Source: Rhodospira sp. (GTDB taxonomy: Bacteria; Pseudomonadota; Alphaproteobacteria; Rhodospirillales; Rhodospirillaceae). From it: DNA of 15,426 nt. Below, piece by piece: positions 1 to 6,933 of this stretch. The first letter of the stretch is position 1; each line of letters begins with the position of its first letter. Made by a program: the position numbers and the translations under genes. Under the pieces are notes generated by a model. It worked only from the letters and a program-made list of their open reading frames with translations, was not told the DNA's origin and searched no databases. The stretch is from positions 1 through 15,426 of the forward strand of contig JANQGN010000732.1 in NCBI GenBank assembly GCA_028277295.1, written 5' to 3'.

Positions 1-87
1 GGCGGTAGCCCCGGCGATGACGGCGCGCGTGGCGCCGTGCGCATCATCTGGGGTGCCGGGCGCGCCTATCCCCACAACGCCGCGTAA
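1..87 (+). CDS. Phage tail fibre/structural protein, C-terminal end (partial)
   Basis: An open frame enters from the left edge and stops with TAA at 85-87. The 28 visible residues end in a glycine-rich stretch followed by GAVRIIWGAGRAYPHN. This resembles the C-terminal signature (GAVRIIWG-GR-FP) common at the ends of phage tail-fibre and other virion surface proteins. It lies 15 bp upstream of a DUF4376 gene, a usual partner of fibre genes. The start and most of the protein are outside the window, so only the family resemblance of the tail end is supported. Confidence 0.7.
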   Translation, partial: GGSPGDDGARGAVRIIWGAGRAYPHNAA

Positions 88-102
88 CACGGAGACGCAC
101 CC

Positions 103-678
103 ATGCATGCCCGCATTGACGATACCGGTCGCGTCGCCGAGCTGATCACCCACGATCCGGCCGGCCGCTATCACCCCTCGATCCAGTGGATCCCGGTCCC
201 CGAGGCCCTGGAGGGCTGGGTGGATCACACCTGGTCCTGGGACGGTGACACCGGGGACCTGGTCCCCGTCAGCCTCGACGCCCTGGTCACGGAGGCCGCC
301 GCCCGCGTCGCCGCCGAGCGCTGGCGCCGCCAGACGGCGGGGGTCAACCAAAAGGGCCACCGCTGGCATTCAGACAGCGAGGGGCGGTCGTCCATCACCG
401 ATAGCCTGGCCCTGGCCACGGAGTCTGAGGCAGCAACCGGCGAGGCTTGGTCGACCACCTGGAAGACCATGGACGGCTTCGTCGTTGTCACCCGCTCCGA
501 CCTGGTGGCCGCTGGCCTCGCCGTCGGGTCCCACGTCCAGGCGTGCTTTGGTCGCGAGGCCGAAATCGTCGCGGCCCTGCAAACCGCCGCCGCCCAGCCC
601 GGCGCCACGGCCGCCGACATCATCGCCCTCTTTGACACCGAGATCGGCCAGGGCTGGCCGACGACGGGCACATCTTGA
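103..678 (+). CDS. DUF4376-domain phage protein (tail-fibre associated)
   Basis: A 191-residue protein starting at ATG 103, with GGAG about 8 bp upstream. The middle and C-terminal part (about residues 65-155) follows the DUF4376 pattern: an AAERWRRQTAGV segment, a loop with polar residues, then TTWKTMDGFVVV and a helix ending HVQACFGREAEIVAAL. In known phages DUF4376 proteins sit directly after tail-fibre genes and are often assumed to be tail-fibre assembly or accessory proteins; the biochemical role is not established. Here it follows the fibre-like C-terminus and is followed by a strong terminator, so it is probably the last gene of the baseplate/fibre transcript. No signal peptide or membrane segment is seen. 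Confidence 0.7.
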   Translation: MHARIDDTGRVAELITHDPAGRYHPSIQWIPVPEALEGWVDHTWSWDGDTGDLVPVSLDALVTEAAARVAAERWRRQTAGVNQKGHRWHSDSEGRSSITDSLALATESEAATGEAWSTTWKTMDGFVVVTRSDLVAAGLAVGSHVQACFGREAEIVAALQTAAAQPGATAADIIALFDTEIGQGWPTTGTS

Positions 679-705
679 TCCCGACCCCGTATCCCAGCCT
701 TGCCT

Positions 706-740
706 GGCCCCACGTCGAACGCGACGGGTGGGGCCTTTTT
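706..740 (+). terminator. Rho-independent terminator before tail sheath gene
   Basis: GGCCCCACGTCG (706-717) pairs with CGAC (722-725) and GTGGGGCC (728-735), with a two-base bulge (GG, 726-727) and an AACG loop. Five T residues follow (736-740). It lies between the DUF4376 gene and the sheath gene and would end the fibre transcript. The sheath-to-gpX block then needs its own promoter or read-through; no clear promoter is visible in the 24 bp left. Confidence 0.8.
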
Positions 741-763
741 CATGACCATTCGGAGCCTGCCCC

Positions 764-2227
764 ATGGACATCTTCCTGCACGGCATCGAGACCCAGGAGA
801 AGGACGCGGGCAATCCGCGTTTCGCCGCCACCATCGATTCCGGGATCATCTTCCTGGTCGGCACCGCGCCGGAGGCCAGCGAAACGCTGATCCCGGTGAA
901 CCAGCCCCAGGTGGTGCGGGGCTACAACGGCCTGCCCCAGGGCCTGGGCGACACGGGCACGCTGCCCGACCAGTTGGAGAACATCCTGGCCCAGGCCGGG
1001 CGCATGAGCCAGACGGTCTACTTCGTGCGCGTCGAGGAGGGCGCCAGCGACGCCGAGACCCTGGCCAATGTGCTGGGCTCTCGCGTCGCGCGGACCGGCC
1101 TGCATGCGCTGTCGCGCATCCGGCCCGAGTTCGGCCAGGCGCCCAAGCTGATCGCCGCCCCCGGCTTCACCTCCGCCCGACCGACCGACGGCGTGGCCGC
1201 CATCGCCGTCACCGATGGCGGCAGCGGCTACACCGAGGCCCCCACGGTCGCCATCACCCGGGGCGTCGGCGACACCACCGGTGTCGGTGCCACCGCCGTG
1301 GCGGTGCTGGACGGGGGCGCCGTCTCCACCGTGGTCGTCACCAACCCGGGCGCCGGCTACACCGAACCGCCCCTCGTCGCCTTTTCTGGCGGCGGCGGCA
1401 CGGGCGCGGCGGCCACCGCCACCCTGGGCACCGTGGCCAATCCGGCTGCGGCCGAACTGGCGGCCCTATGCAACCGTTACCGCGCCATGACCGTGGTCAG
1501 CGGCCCGAACACCACGGCCGAGGACGCGGTCCAGTATCGGACGGACTTCGACACCAGCCGCATGATGATCCTGGACCCCTTCGTGACGGTCTCCAAAAGC
1601 GGCGCGCCGGTCTCCATGCCGGCCGACGCCATGGTCCTGGGACTCCAGGCCCGGGTGGACTACGAGGAAGGCTTCTGGGTCAGCCCCTCCAACCACGTGC
1701 TCCAGCGCGTCCTGGGCACCAGCCGCCCGGTCGAGCACTCTCTGTCGGACCGCTCGGTCGAGAGCCAGTACCTGAACAGCCAGCATGTCTCGACGGTGGT
1801 CCGTTCGCCTTCGGGCGGCTGGAAGCTGTTCGGCAACCGGGTGGTCAAGGCCGATCCGCTGCATGTGTTCTGGCCGGTGCGGCGCGCCCACGACGTCATC
1901 GTCGAGAGCATCGAACTGGCCCACGAGCCCTACCTGGACAAGCCGTTCTCCAAGCAGGTGCTGGTGGACATCGCCGAGACCGTGAACCGGGCGCTGCGCC
2001 GCTGGCAGGCCCTGGGCGCCACCCTGGGCGGGCGTGTCTGGCTGGACCCGGCGCTCAACACCGCCGAGAGCATGGCCAGCGGTCTTCTCTACGTGCACTA
2101 CGACGCCGAGGCCCCGGCGCCCATTGAGCACCTGGTCTTCGTGTTCAACCGGAACACCGGCTACTACCAGACCGTGCTGGCCGACGCGGCGCGCGAGATC
2201 GCCCGCCTGTCCAGCGTGGCCGCCTGA
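764..2227 (+). CDS. Phage contractile tail sheath protein (P2 gpFI-like)
   Basis: A 487-residue protein. ATG 764 is preferred because GGAG lies 8 bp upstream. The sequence follows the P2-type sheath family: N-terminal HGIETQE and a loop around residues 25-45, LIAAPGFTS at 129-137, VVSGPNTTAED at 244-254, MMILDPFVTV at 267-276, and a C-terminal subtilisin-like/interlocking part with PYLDKPFSK (389-397) and EHLVFVFNRNTGYYQT near the end. Sheath subunits polymerise around the tail tube and contract to drive it through the cell envelope. An extra segment of two GGSGYT-type repeats (residues 145-222) interrupts the family pattern between PGFTS and NPAAAELAAL, so the protein is longer than P2 gpFI (about 396 residues). 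The tail tube gene follows 25 bp later, the usual order in this family. Confidence 0.95.
   Translation: MDIFLHGIETQEKDAGNPRFAATIDSGIIFLVGTAPEASETLIPVNQPQVVRGYNGLPQGLGDTGTLPDQLENILAQAGRMSQTVYFVRVEEGASDAETLANVLGSRVARTGLHALSRIRPEFGQAPKLIAAPGFTSARPTDGVAAIAVTDGGSGYTEAPTVAITRGVGDTTGVGATAVAVLDGGAVSTVVVTNPGAGYTEPPLVAFSGGGGTGAAATATLGTVANPAAAELAALCNRYRAMTVVSGPNTTAEDAVQYRTDFDTSRMMILDPFVTVSKSGAPVSMPADAMVLGLQARVDYEEGFWVSPSNHVLQRVLGTSRPVEHSLSDRSVESQYLNSQHVSTVVRSPSGGWKLFGNRVVKADPLHVFWPVRRAHDVIVESIELAHEPYLDKPFSKQVLVDIAETVNRALRRWQALGATLGGRVWLDPALNTAESMASGLLYVHYDAEAPAPIEHLVFVFNRNTGYYQTVLADAAREIARLSSVAA
1196..1429 (+). repeat. Two GGSGYT-type repeats inserted in the sheath protein
   Basis: Codons 145-222 of the sheath encode two related units: IAVTDGGSGYTEAPTVAI, and VVVTNPGAGYTEPPLVAF followed by SGGGGTGAAATATLG. 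Each is a V-V-x-GGxGYT-x-xP-x-V-x-x-G pattern followed by a glycine/alanine-rich linker. The core sheath pattern resumes at about residue 226. Such repeats are seen in other phage structural proteins and are presumed to be surface decoration; that role is an inference. Confidence 0.7.
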
Positions 2228-2252
2228 TCCCACCCGAAAGGAGACCCATCCC

Positions 2253-2762
2253 ATGCGGCAGATTCTGCGCGGCTTCACCATGTGGGTCGGCGGCGACGAC
2301 TACGGCTACGAGACCGAGGAGCTGCAATGTGCGCTCCCTGACGAGGTCTACACCGAGCACCAGTACGGCGGCGCCGTCATGACCGCCCAGGTGCCCATGG
2401 TCAAGATCGGCCTGCTGGAACCCACGATCAAGCTGGCCAGCCACAACCCGCGCCTGGCCGGCCTGCTGATGCGCCCGCCCGGTGTGGTCGACACCTTCAC
2501 CTTTCGCTCCGCCCTGGTCGACGAGGCCGACGGCACCACCCAGCCCAACGTGATCCTCTACGAGGGCCGACTGGCCGCCCCCAAGGCCGACGCCTGGTCG
2601 CGCGAGGACAAGGCCGGTCTGGAATACACCATCAAGGGCGTGCGCTACTTCCGTTACGAGATCGGCGGCAGCGCGATCCACGAGATCAGCCTCTACCCCG
2701 CCAAGCTGCTGGTGGGAGGCGTCGACCTGCTGGCCGACATCAACGCTGCCCTGGGGCGGTAG
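2253..2762 (+). CDS. Phage major tail tube protein (P2 gpFII-like)
   Basis: A 169-residue protein. The open frame extends further 5' inside the sheath gene, but ATG 2253 has AAGGAG about 9 bp upstream and gives the family N-terminus MRQILRGFTMWVGG. The sequence matches the P2 gpFII tube family: conserved central segment VPMVKIGLLEPTIKLAS, FRSAL in the middle, and a C-terminal YTIKGVRYFRYEIGG followed by IHEISLYPAKLLVGGVDLL. The length is close to that of P2 gpFII (172). The protein stacks in hexameric rings to form the inner tail tube ejected on sheath contraction. It directly follows the sheath gene. In P2-like phages the chaperone gene would come next; here a reverse-strand cassette of about 590 bp intervenes. 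Confidence 0.95.
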   Translation: MRQILRGFTMWVGGDDYGYETEELQCALPDEVYTEHQYGGAVMTAQVPMVKIGLLEPTIKLASHNPRLAGLLMRPPGVVDTFTFRSALVDEADGTTQPNVILYEGRLAAPKADAWSREDKAGLEYTIKGVRYFRYEIGGSAIHEISLYPAKLLVGGVDLLADINAALGR

Positions 2763-3330
2763 GGGCGCTCACAGGCCGGCGGCCTTGCGCAGGGCGTCGT
2801 TCATGCGGGACTGCCAGCCGGGACCGCCGGCTTTGAAGCGGTACGCCGGTCTCGGTGAACCGGACGCCAGCCCCCTCCAGGGCGCGTTGAACCGCGATCA
2901 TGGTGTCGCTCAAAACACTGGGGACGCCCGAGGCGGCTTCCATGCGCTGGACAGTGGGCAGGCTGATGTCGGCCTTCTCCGCCAGTTCGCGGGCGGACCA
3001 CCGGACCAAAGCGCGGCCGGCACGGATCTGGTGAGATGTAAGCATGATGCGAATTGCATCTTTCATGATATGAGCGGCGAACGCCGCGTCGTACCCCTCA
3101 CGGCATGTCTCTACGTACGGGTCATTGATGCCGCGGAAGGGCCCGCCCACGGCCTTCTCGACCAGTTCCGGCGTCCCATTCCGCATCGACAGGCCGTCGC
3201 ACAGCATCATTGCCTGGATCGAATAGCACGTGTCCCGCACGAGTGCGTGTGTCTCAGTATCGGCGCTCGCCGGCGCGCTTCTGTCCAACAGACAGACGGC
3301 GACCGCCATCCACATCAAAACCCGTTTCAT
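2740..3330 (-). CDS. Signal-peptide segment read in frame into an XRE-family HTH regulator
   Basis: A 196-residue open frame from ATG 3330, preceded on its own strand by a strong GGGAGGG ribosome site. Residues 1-23 form a Sec signal peptide (MKRVLMWMAVAVCLL, cleavage likely after ASA). Residues 24-95 are an unrecognised secreted domain with cysteines 35, 44 and 76. Residues 96-160 are a typical alphaproteobacterial XRE HTH domain: MLTSHQIRAGRALVRWS, ELAEKADISLPTVQRMEAA, then IAVQRALEGAGVRF. An exported DNA-binding domain makes little sense, so the HTH probably uses the internal ATG at 3045 as a separate gene, or the frame is a recombination fusion. The C-terminal 35 residues are arginine-rich and look out of frame. 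It runs against the tail genes and overlaps the 3' end of the tube gene. Confidence is high for the HTH, moderate for the secreted part. Confidence 0.6.
   Translation of the reverse strand: MKRVLMWMAVAVCLLDRSAPASADTETHALVRDTCYSIQAMMLCDGLSMRNGTPELVEKAVGGPFRGINDPYVETCREGYDAAFAAHIMKDAIRIMLTSHQIRAGRALVRWSARELAEKADISLPTVQRMEAASGVPSVLSDTMIAVQRALEGAGVRFTETGVPLQSRRSRLAVPHERRPAQGRRPVSAPTAPGQR
2769..2843 (-). pseudogene. BrnA/DUF4415-like antitoxin C-terminal relic
   Basis: In the frame one base off from the XRE open frame, the reverse strand reads YRFKAGGPGWQSRMNDALRK and then AAGL before a TGA at 2769-2771. That is the characteristic C-terminus of BrnA/DUF4415 ribbon-helix-helix antitoxins (F-x-AGGPGWQ-R-N-ALR). 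No N-terminal part or BrnT toxin is visible. The match starts exactly where the XRE gene loses its normal ending, so the two appear to have been joined by recombination or by a one-base shift. Confidence 0.5.
3046..3060. promoter_or_regulatory. Palindrome before the HTH internal start (possible operator)
   Basis: GATGCGAATTGCATC has inverted 5-bp arms GATGC/GCATC. It sits immediately upstream, on the reverse strand, of ATG 3045, the natural start of the XRE HTH domain. XRE regulators commonly bind such sites to repress themselves. A CATGAT direct repeat flanks it (3043-3048 and 3064-3069). Its location supports an independent HTH gene starting at 3045; binding is inferred. Confidence 0.35.
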
Positions 3331-3356
3331 TCCAACCCTCCCTGAAAGGATGACAC

Positions 3357-3647
3357 ATGCCCACGGTACATCTTTCACGTCCGATTGAACACGACGGCAA
3401 CACCAGCGAAACCCTGGACATCGACGAGCCCACCGTGGGCGCCATCGAGGTTTTCGAAAACGCCAAGGCCGCCGGCAAGAGCGACCTGACCGCCACGATC
3501 GAGATGTTGGCTCACGATCTGGACATGCCGGCGGGGGCACTGCGGCGCGTGCGCTCCAGTGACATGGCCAGGATCACCGAGGCGCTCGGCCCTTTGGCCG
3601 GCGCGGCGACTGGCGCGCCGTCGTCGCCGACTGCGCCCACCTCCTGA
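3357..3647 (+). CDS. Tail assembly chaperone, short form (gpE / Mu gp41-like)
   Basis: A 96-residue protein starting at ATG 3357 with AGGA 6-7 bp upstream. The N-terminus MPTVHLSRPIEHDG followed by LDIDEPTVGAIE matches the phage tail assembly protein family (PF10109, Mu gp41-like), and the middle contains a short helical domain ending RVRSSDMARITEALGPL. Such proteins bind the tape measure protein and help load it during tail tube assembly. The last 16 residues (from AGAATGAP on) are low-complexity, as expected when the main-frame product ends just after a frameshift site. It is placed just before the tape measure gene, as in P2, Mu and lambda. Confidence 0.85.
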   Translation: MPTVHLSRPIEHDGNTSETLDIDEPTVGAIEVFENAKAAGKSDLTATIEMLAHDLDMPAGALRRVRSSDMARITEALGPLAGAATGAPSSPTAPTS

Positions 3648-3748
3648 ACACCCCGATCCCGCATCTGATGACCCTGCGATGGTCCGCGCTGCTGGCCTGG
3701 CACGCCGAGGCGCGTCGGATCGCGCGCGGCCGTGGCCTGATGGACTGA
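3357..3748 (+). CDS. Tail assembly chaperone, -1 frameshift long form (gpE+E'-like)
   Basis: A -1 slip on CCCTTTG (3590-3596) would take ribosomes out of the gpE-like frame into an open frame that runs to a TGA at 3746-3748. The predicted product is about 130 residues: 80 from the zero frame, then about 50 reading GDWRAVVADCAHLLNTP and continuing LMTLRWSALLAWHAEARRI. That extension is protein-like (tryptophans, amphipathic helix) and resembles the gpE' extensions of P2-like tails, whereas the zero-frame tail is low-complexity. Both forms are needed in fixed ratio in phages with this arrangement. The tape measure ATG follows 4 bp after this stop and lacks a clear Shine-Dalgarno site, suggesting translational coupling to the long form. 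Confidence 0.8.
3590..3596 (+). promoter_or_regulatory. -1 ribosomal frameshift slippery site CCCTTTG
   Basis: A perfect X-XXY-YYZ heptamer whose zero-frame codons are CCT TTG and whose shifted codons are CCC TTT. It lies near the end of the chaperone reading frame, directly before the point where coding character moves from the zero frame to the -1 frame. The GC-rich sequence just downstream (GGCCGGCGCGGCG) could form a stimulating structure; this was not folded. Confidence 0.75.
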
Positions 3749-3752
3749 CGCC

Positions 3753-6353
3753 ATGCGCTTGACCTCTGAACTGATCGTCAACCTGATCGACCGGGTCACG
3801 GGACCCGCGCGCCGTATAAGTGAGACGATCGGCGAGTTGCCGCGCCGAATCTCGGCCGCCCAGGCGCTCAACAACCGGCGCATGGACGAGATGCGCGGTC
3901 GGATGCTGGAGGCGGCGGGGGGAGCCTACGTATTGGCCCAGGCGATCGGGGCACCGATCACTGCTGCCATCGATATGGAAGCGGCGATGGCCGACGTGGG
4001 GAAGGTGGTCGACTTCCCGACGCCGGAGGGGTTGGAGGCGTTCAAGCAGTCCCTGATCGACATGTCCCGGCGGATCCCCATGGCGGCAACGGACCTGGCC
4101 GCCATCGCGGCGGCGGCGGGACAGGCCGATATCGCCCGAGAAGATTTGCTTGGCTTCACCGAAGCGGCGGCGAAGATCGGCGTGGCCATGGACATCAGTG
4201 CGGGGGAAGCAGGCCAAGCCATGGCCGAAATGAAGACGGCCTTGGGTATGTCAGTGGAGAAAGTCACCAACCTGGCGGACGCCATCAATTACCTAGGAAA
4301 CAACCAAGCGAGCGGCGCCCCGCAGGTCCTGAACTTCACCCAGCGTGTGGCCTCGCAAGCCCAGAGTTTTGGATTTGCGGCGAAAGAGGCCGCCGCACTG
4401 GGGTCCGCCATGATCGCCGCCGGCGCCGCCCCGGAGGTCGCCGCGACGTCTTTCTTGAATATGGGGCGGGCGCTGACCAAAGGCTCGTCGGCGACCAAAC
4501 GTCAGCAGGAGGCGTTCGCCGCCCTCGGCTTATCCGCCGAGGATGTCGCGCGGCGCATGCAGGAAGACGCGACCGGCACGACCCAGGAGGTGCTGGAGCG
4601 CCTGGCAGCCATCCCGGATCACATGCGCGCTGCGGTCGCATCGGACCTGTTCGGTGATGAGGCCAGAGCATTGGGGCCTTTGATTAACAACCTGGACCTG
4701 TTCAAGGAAAGCCTGGGTTTTGTTGCGGATGAGGCCAATTACGCGGGCAGTGCCGCTGACGAATACAATCGGGTCTCCGAGACGACGGCCGCCCATCTCA
4801 AACTGCTACGCAACCAGGTGTTCGCTTTAGGCGATTCAATCGGCAGCGCGCTGTTGCCTCCGCTGAATCAGGCCGTCGCCTCTATCTCGCCGCTTGTCAA
4901 GCGCGTCTCCGACCTGGCCACACGCTTCCCGGAGACGACGCGGGCGATCGTGCTGGGGGTGTCGGCCCTGGTGGGTGTACGGGTCGCCGCGCTGGCGGCG
5001 AGCTTTTCGCTTCGGTTCCTGAAGGGCGCGGCGCTGACGGTGGCCAAGCCTTTCGTGGCCTCCATGGTTTGGATGGCCAGGAGCACGCTGGCCCTGCTGA
5101 ATCCGTTGCGGCTGGTGCGGAACTCGATCCGCCTGCTGAAGATCGCCCTGATCAGTTCGGGGGTCGGGGCGATCGTGGTCGGACTGGGCATGGCCGGCGC
5201 CTTCATCGCCCAGAACTGGGAGGGGGTGAAGGCTGCCTTCGGCGCGTTCAAGACCGCATTCACGAAAGCCCTGGGGCCGGTCAAGCCCGCACTGGACCCC
5301 GTACTGGGCGCCCTGTCCAAGCTCTGGGGCTGGGTTGAGAAGATAACGGGGCCCTTGGACACCTCCACCTGGGTTCAATTTGGCGAGACGATCGGGCGGG
5401 TCGTGGGCGGCGTGGTCAAGTGGGTCGTGAACGCCTTCCAGGGCCTTATAGCCAGAGTGACCGATCTGATTCCCGACCGAATCAAGGAGATGCTGGGTCT
5501 CGAGGTCGAAGCGAAGCCTCTGACCCAGGCGCAGATGGAGGATCGGGCGCAAGATCGCGCCGAGGATGCCCGCGACGAGGCCGACAACGTGGGCCGGCGG
5601 GCATCTCGTGAGGAACGCGCGGCGGCGAGGGAGCGCGGCCAGGAGGCGTACGACAAGGAGTATGCCGCAGCCATGGCCGAGATGCAGGCGGAGAACGCGC
5701 GTATCGACGAGGCGCGGCAGGCAGCGAGCCTGGAAATGCCAGAACTGATCTTCCCGCGACTCCCGGAGAGCACCGAGTCGGCTCCGCCGGCGGACAGCCT
5801 GGAGACGGCCGCCGAGGCGCCGGCCACGATTGCTCAAGAACCTGCGCCTGACGCGGCGGATGCATCCACGCCCAGTCCGGCGCCGCAAGACCAGCCATCG
5901 CCGACGCCTCCGGTCCAACCTCCGGTCTTCCAGGCACCCGACATGCCTCCCGAAATGGCGGCCCTGCTGGGCGGCGTACCGTCCGGTCAGTCCCCCGCCG
6001 GTACGCCCGCCAGCGAACCGGAGGTGGACCCCACGGCGACCATGGCCGACCTGGATGCCCTGATGGCCGGCGGTGGCATGCCGGAGGTCACTGTGCCTGC
6101 GGGACTGGACATTGATCCCGCGGCGGTGACCGCTGACCTGGACGCGCGCCTTGCCGAAGCCACGGCTGACTTGCAGATGTATGGCAAGGTCACCCTGGAC
6201 CTGACGGACATGGACCTTCTGATGCAGGCCATCGCCCAGGCCAGGGCGGCCTTGTCCGGCCTGGGCTTGGCGACCCGCGATGCGGCCGCCCGCGCGGCCA
6301 TGTCCCTGGATCGCTCGCGGGCCACCAATCTTCAGGACCGGCCGACGTCGTGA
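3753..6353 (+). CDS. Phage tail tape measure protein (TP901 family)
   Basis: An 866-residue protein, the longest gene here, as expected for a tail length ruler. Residues about 60-360 match the TP901 tape-measure core: MEAAMADVGKVVDFP, a block with MSRRIPMAATDLAAIAAAAGQ, KIGVAMDISAGEAGQAMAEM, and KLLRNQVFALGDSIG near 350. Residues about 397-487 are strongly hydrophobic with several possible membrane segments. Residues 590-660 are a charged helix and 665-760 are proline/alanine-rich. Two similar DPxxxxADLDA units occur at about 759-770 and 788-798. The protein fills the tail lumen, sets its length and probably helps DNA cross the inner membrane. It starts 4 bp after the frameshifted chaperone stop. 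Its last 22 bp overlap the reverse-strand antitoxin gene. Confidence 0.93.
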   Translation: MRLTSELIVNLIDRVTGPARRISETIGELPRRISAAQALNNRRMDEMRGRMLEAAGGAYVLAQAIGAPITAAIDMEAAMADVGKVVDFPTPEGLEAFKQSLIDMSRRIPMAATDLAAIAAAAGQADIAREDLLGFTEAAAKIGVAMDISAGEAGQAMAEMKTALGMSVEKVTNLADAINYLGNNQASGAPQVLNFTQRVASQAQSFGFAAKEAAALGSAMIAAGAAPEVAATSFLNMGRALTKGSSATKRQQEAFAALGLSAEDVARRMQEDATGTTQEVLERLAAIPDHMRAAVASDLFGDEARALGPLINNLDLFKESLGFVADEANYAGSAADEYNRVSETTAAHLKLLRNQVFALGDSIGSALLPPLNQAVASISPLVKRVSDLATRFPETTRAIVLGVSALVGVRVAALAASFSLRFLKGAALTVAKPFVASMVWMARSTLALLNPLRLVRNSIRLLKIALISSGVGAIVVGLGMAGAFIAQNWEGVKAAFGAFKTAFTKALGPVKPALDPVLGALSKLWGWVEKITGPLDTSTWVQFGETIGRVVGGVVKWVVNAFQGLIARVTDLIPDRIKEMLGLEVEAKPLTQAQMEDRAQDRAEDARDEADNVGRRASREERAAARERGQEAYDKEYAAAMAEMQAENARIDEARQAASLEMPELIFPRLPESTESAPPADSLETAAEAPATIAQEPAPDAADASTPSPAPQDQPSPTPPVQPPVFQAPDMPPEMAALLGGVPSGQSPAGTPASEPEVDPTATMADLDALMAGGGMPEVTVPAGLDIDPAAVTADLDARLAEATADLQMYGKVTLDLTDMDLLMQAIAQARAALSGLGLATRDAAARAAMSLDRSRATNLQDRPTS

Positions 6354-6691
6354 TCCCCTTCGTCCTCGGCGAACAGCTCGTCGAGGGTCAGACTCAACGC
6401 CTGTGCCAGTCGACGGGCCACATCCAACGACGGAGTACGACGGCCCTTTTCGACGTCGTTGAGCATGGTCGGCGAGATACCGGCCCGTGCCGCGAGGTCG
6501 ATCTGTTTCAGGCCCTGTTCCTCGCGCCAGACCGTGACCGGACTTTCACCGGCCAGGATCCGTTTCAGGTTTTCGTGCGACAGGGTCGGCCCAGCAGCGC
6601 GCTCAGCGAGAATGGCGTCGGCGTCCTCGATACGAGCCATCAGGGCAGCGTACTCGGCACGACTGAGGGTGACGGTCTCGGTGTCAGTCAT
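6332..6691 (-). CDS. XRE-family HTH antitoxin
   Basis: A 119-residue protein. Residues 1-35 form a charged helical N-terminal segment (SRAEYAALMARIEDADAIL), and residues 53-108 a canonical XRE HTH: TVWREEQGLKQIDLAARAG, ISPTMLNDVEKGRRTPSLD, then ARRLAQALSLTLDELF. This layout (short PHD/RelB-like N-terminus plus HTH) is common in antitoxins paired with RelE/ParE toxins, in which the antitoxin neutralises the toxin and represses the operon. Consistent with that, a RelE-like frame lies directly upstream on the same strand and its stop overlaps this ATG by 8 bp (toxin first). The toxin lacks a start codon, so the antitoxin may now be an orphan regulator. Its 3' end overlaps the tape measure gene antisense by 22 bp. 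Confidence 0.85.
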   Translation of the reverse strand: MTDTETVTLSRAEYAALMARIEDADAILAERAAGPTLSHENLKRILAGESPVTVWREEQGLKQIDLAARAGISPTMLNDVEKGRRTPSLDVARRLAQALSLTLDELFAEDEGDHDVGRS

Positions 6692-6905
6692 AGGCGTCTC
6701 TCCGGTGGCGGACGGCGGTCACCGTCATGGTCGATTCGTCCTCCGATACGGAAAACAAGACACGGTATTGCCCCACGCGTAGCCTGTAGCCCTCCGACCC
6801 TTTCAAGGTGCTTGCGTTGTTCGCCAGGCTCCTTGGGTTATCCGCGTACTGTTCGATCTTGGAGAGGATCTTGTTGCGATCCGGCCCGATCCAAGGAAAA
6901 TACGC
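6684..6905 (-). pseudogene. RelE/ParE-family toxin missing its 5' end
   Basis: A 73-codon reverse-strand frame open from just after a TAA (6906-6908) to the TGA at 6684-6686. It reads WIGPDRNKILSKIEQYADNP, then a middle with STLKGSEGYRLRVGQYRVLF, and ends TAVRHRRDAYD. This is the core and C-terminus of RelE-type mRNA interferases, including the GYRLRVGxYRVLF strand. No ATG, GTG or TTG occurs in frame before the core, and the first 15 or so residues typical of the family are absent. The toxin therefore looks truncated at its 5' end, at the boundary with the gpU gene region. It overlaps the antitoxin start by 8 bp, the normal toxin-antitoxin arrangement. Confidence 0.75.
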
Positions 6906-6917
6906 TTAAAGCGTATT
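6899..6917. promoter_or_regulatory. 19-bp perfect palindrome (possible antitoxin operator)
   Basis: AATACGCTT-A-AAGCGTATT, 9-bp arms around a single central base. It lies between the truncated toxin frame and the gpU gene, where a toxin-antitoxin promoter/operator would be. Its right edge is 3 bp from the gpU ribosome site (GGAGAG, 6921-6926). XRE antitoxins bind palindromes of this type, so it is a plausible operator that could also affect gpU; binding is inferred. Confidence 0.55.
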
Positions 6918-6933
6918 CTTGGAGAGAGTGCTC

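Noticed and set aside
700..2127. 475-residue frame overlapping the sheath gene
   Set aside because: Arginine/histidine/glycine-rich shadow of the sheath in another frame, with no family pattern.
4836..5918. 360-residue reverse frame inside the tape measure gene
   Set aside because: Arginine-rich antisense shadow of a recognised gene.
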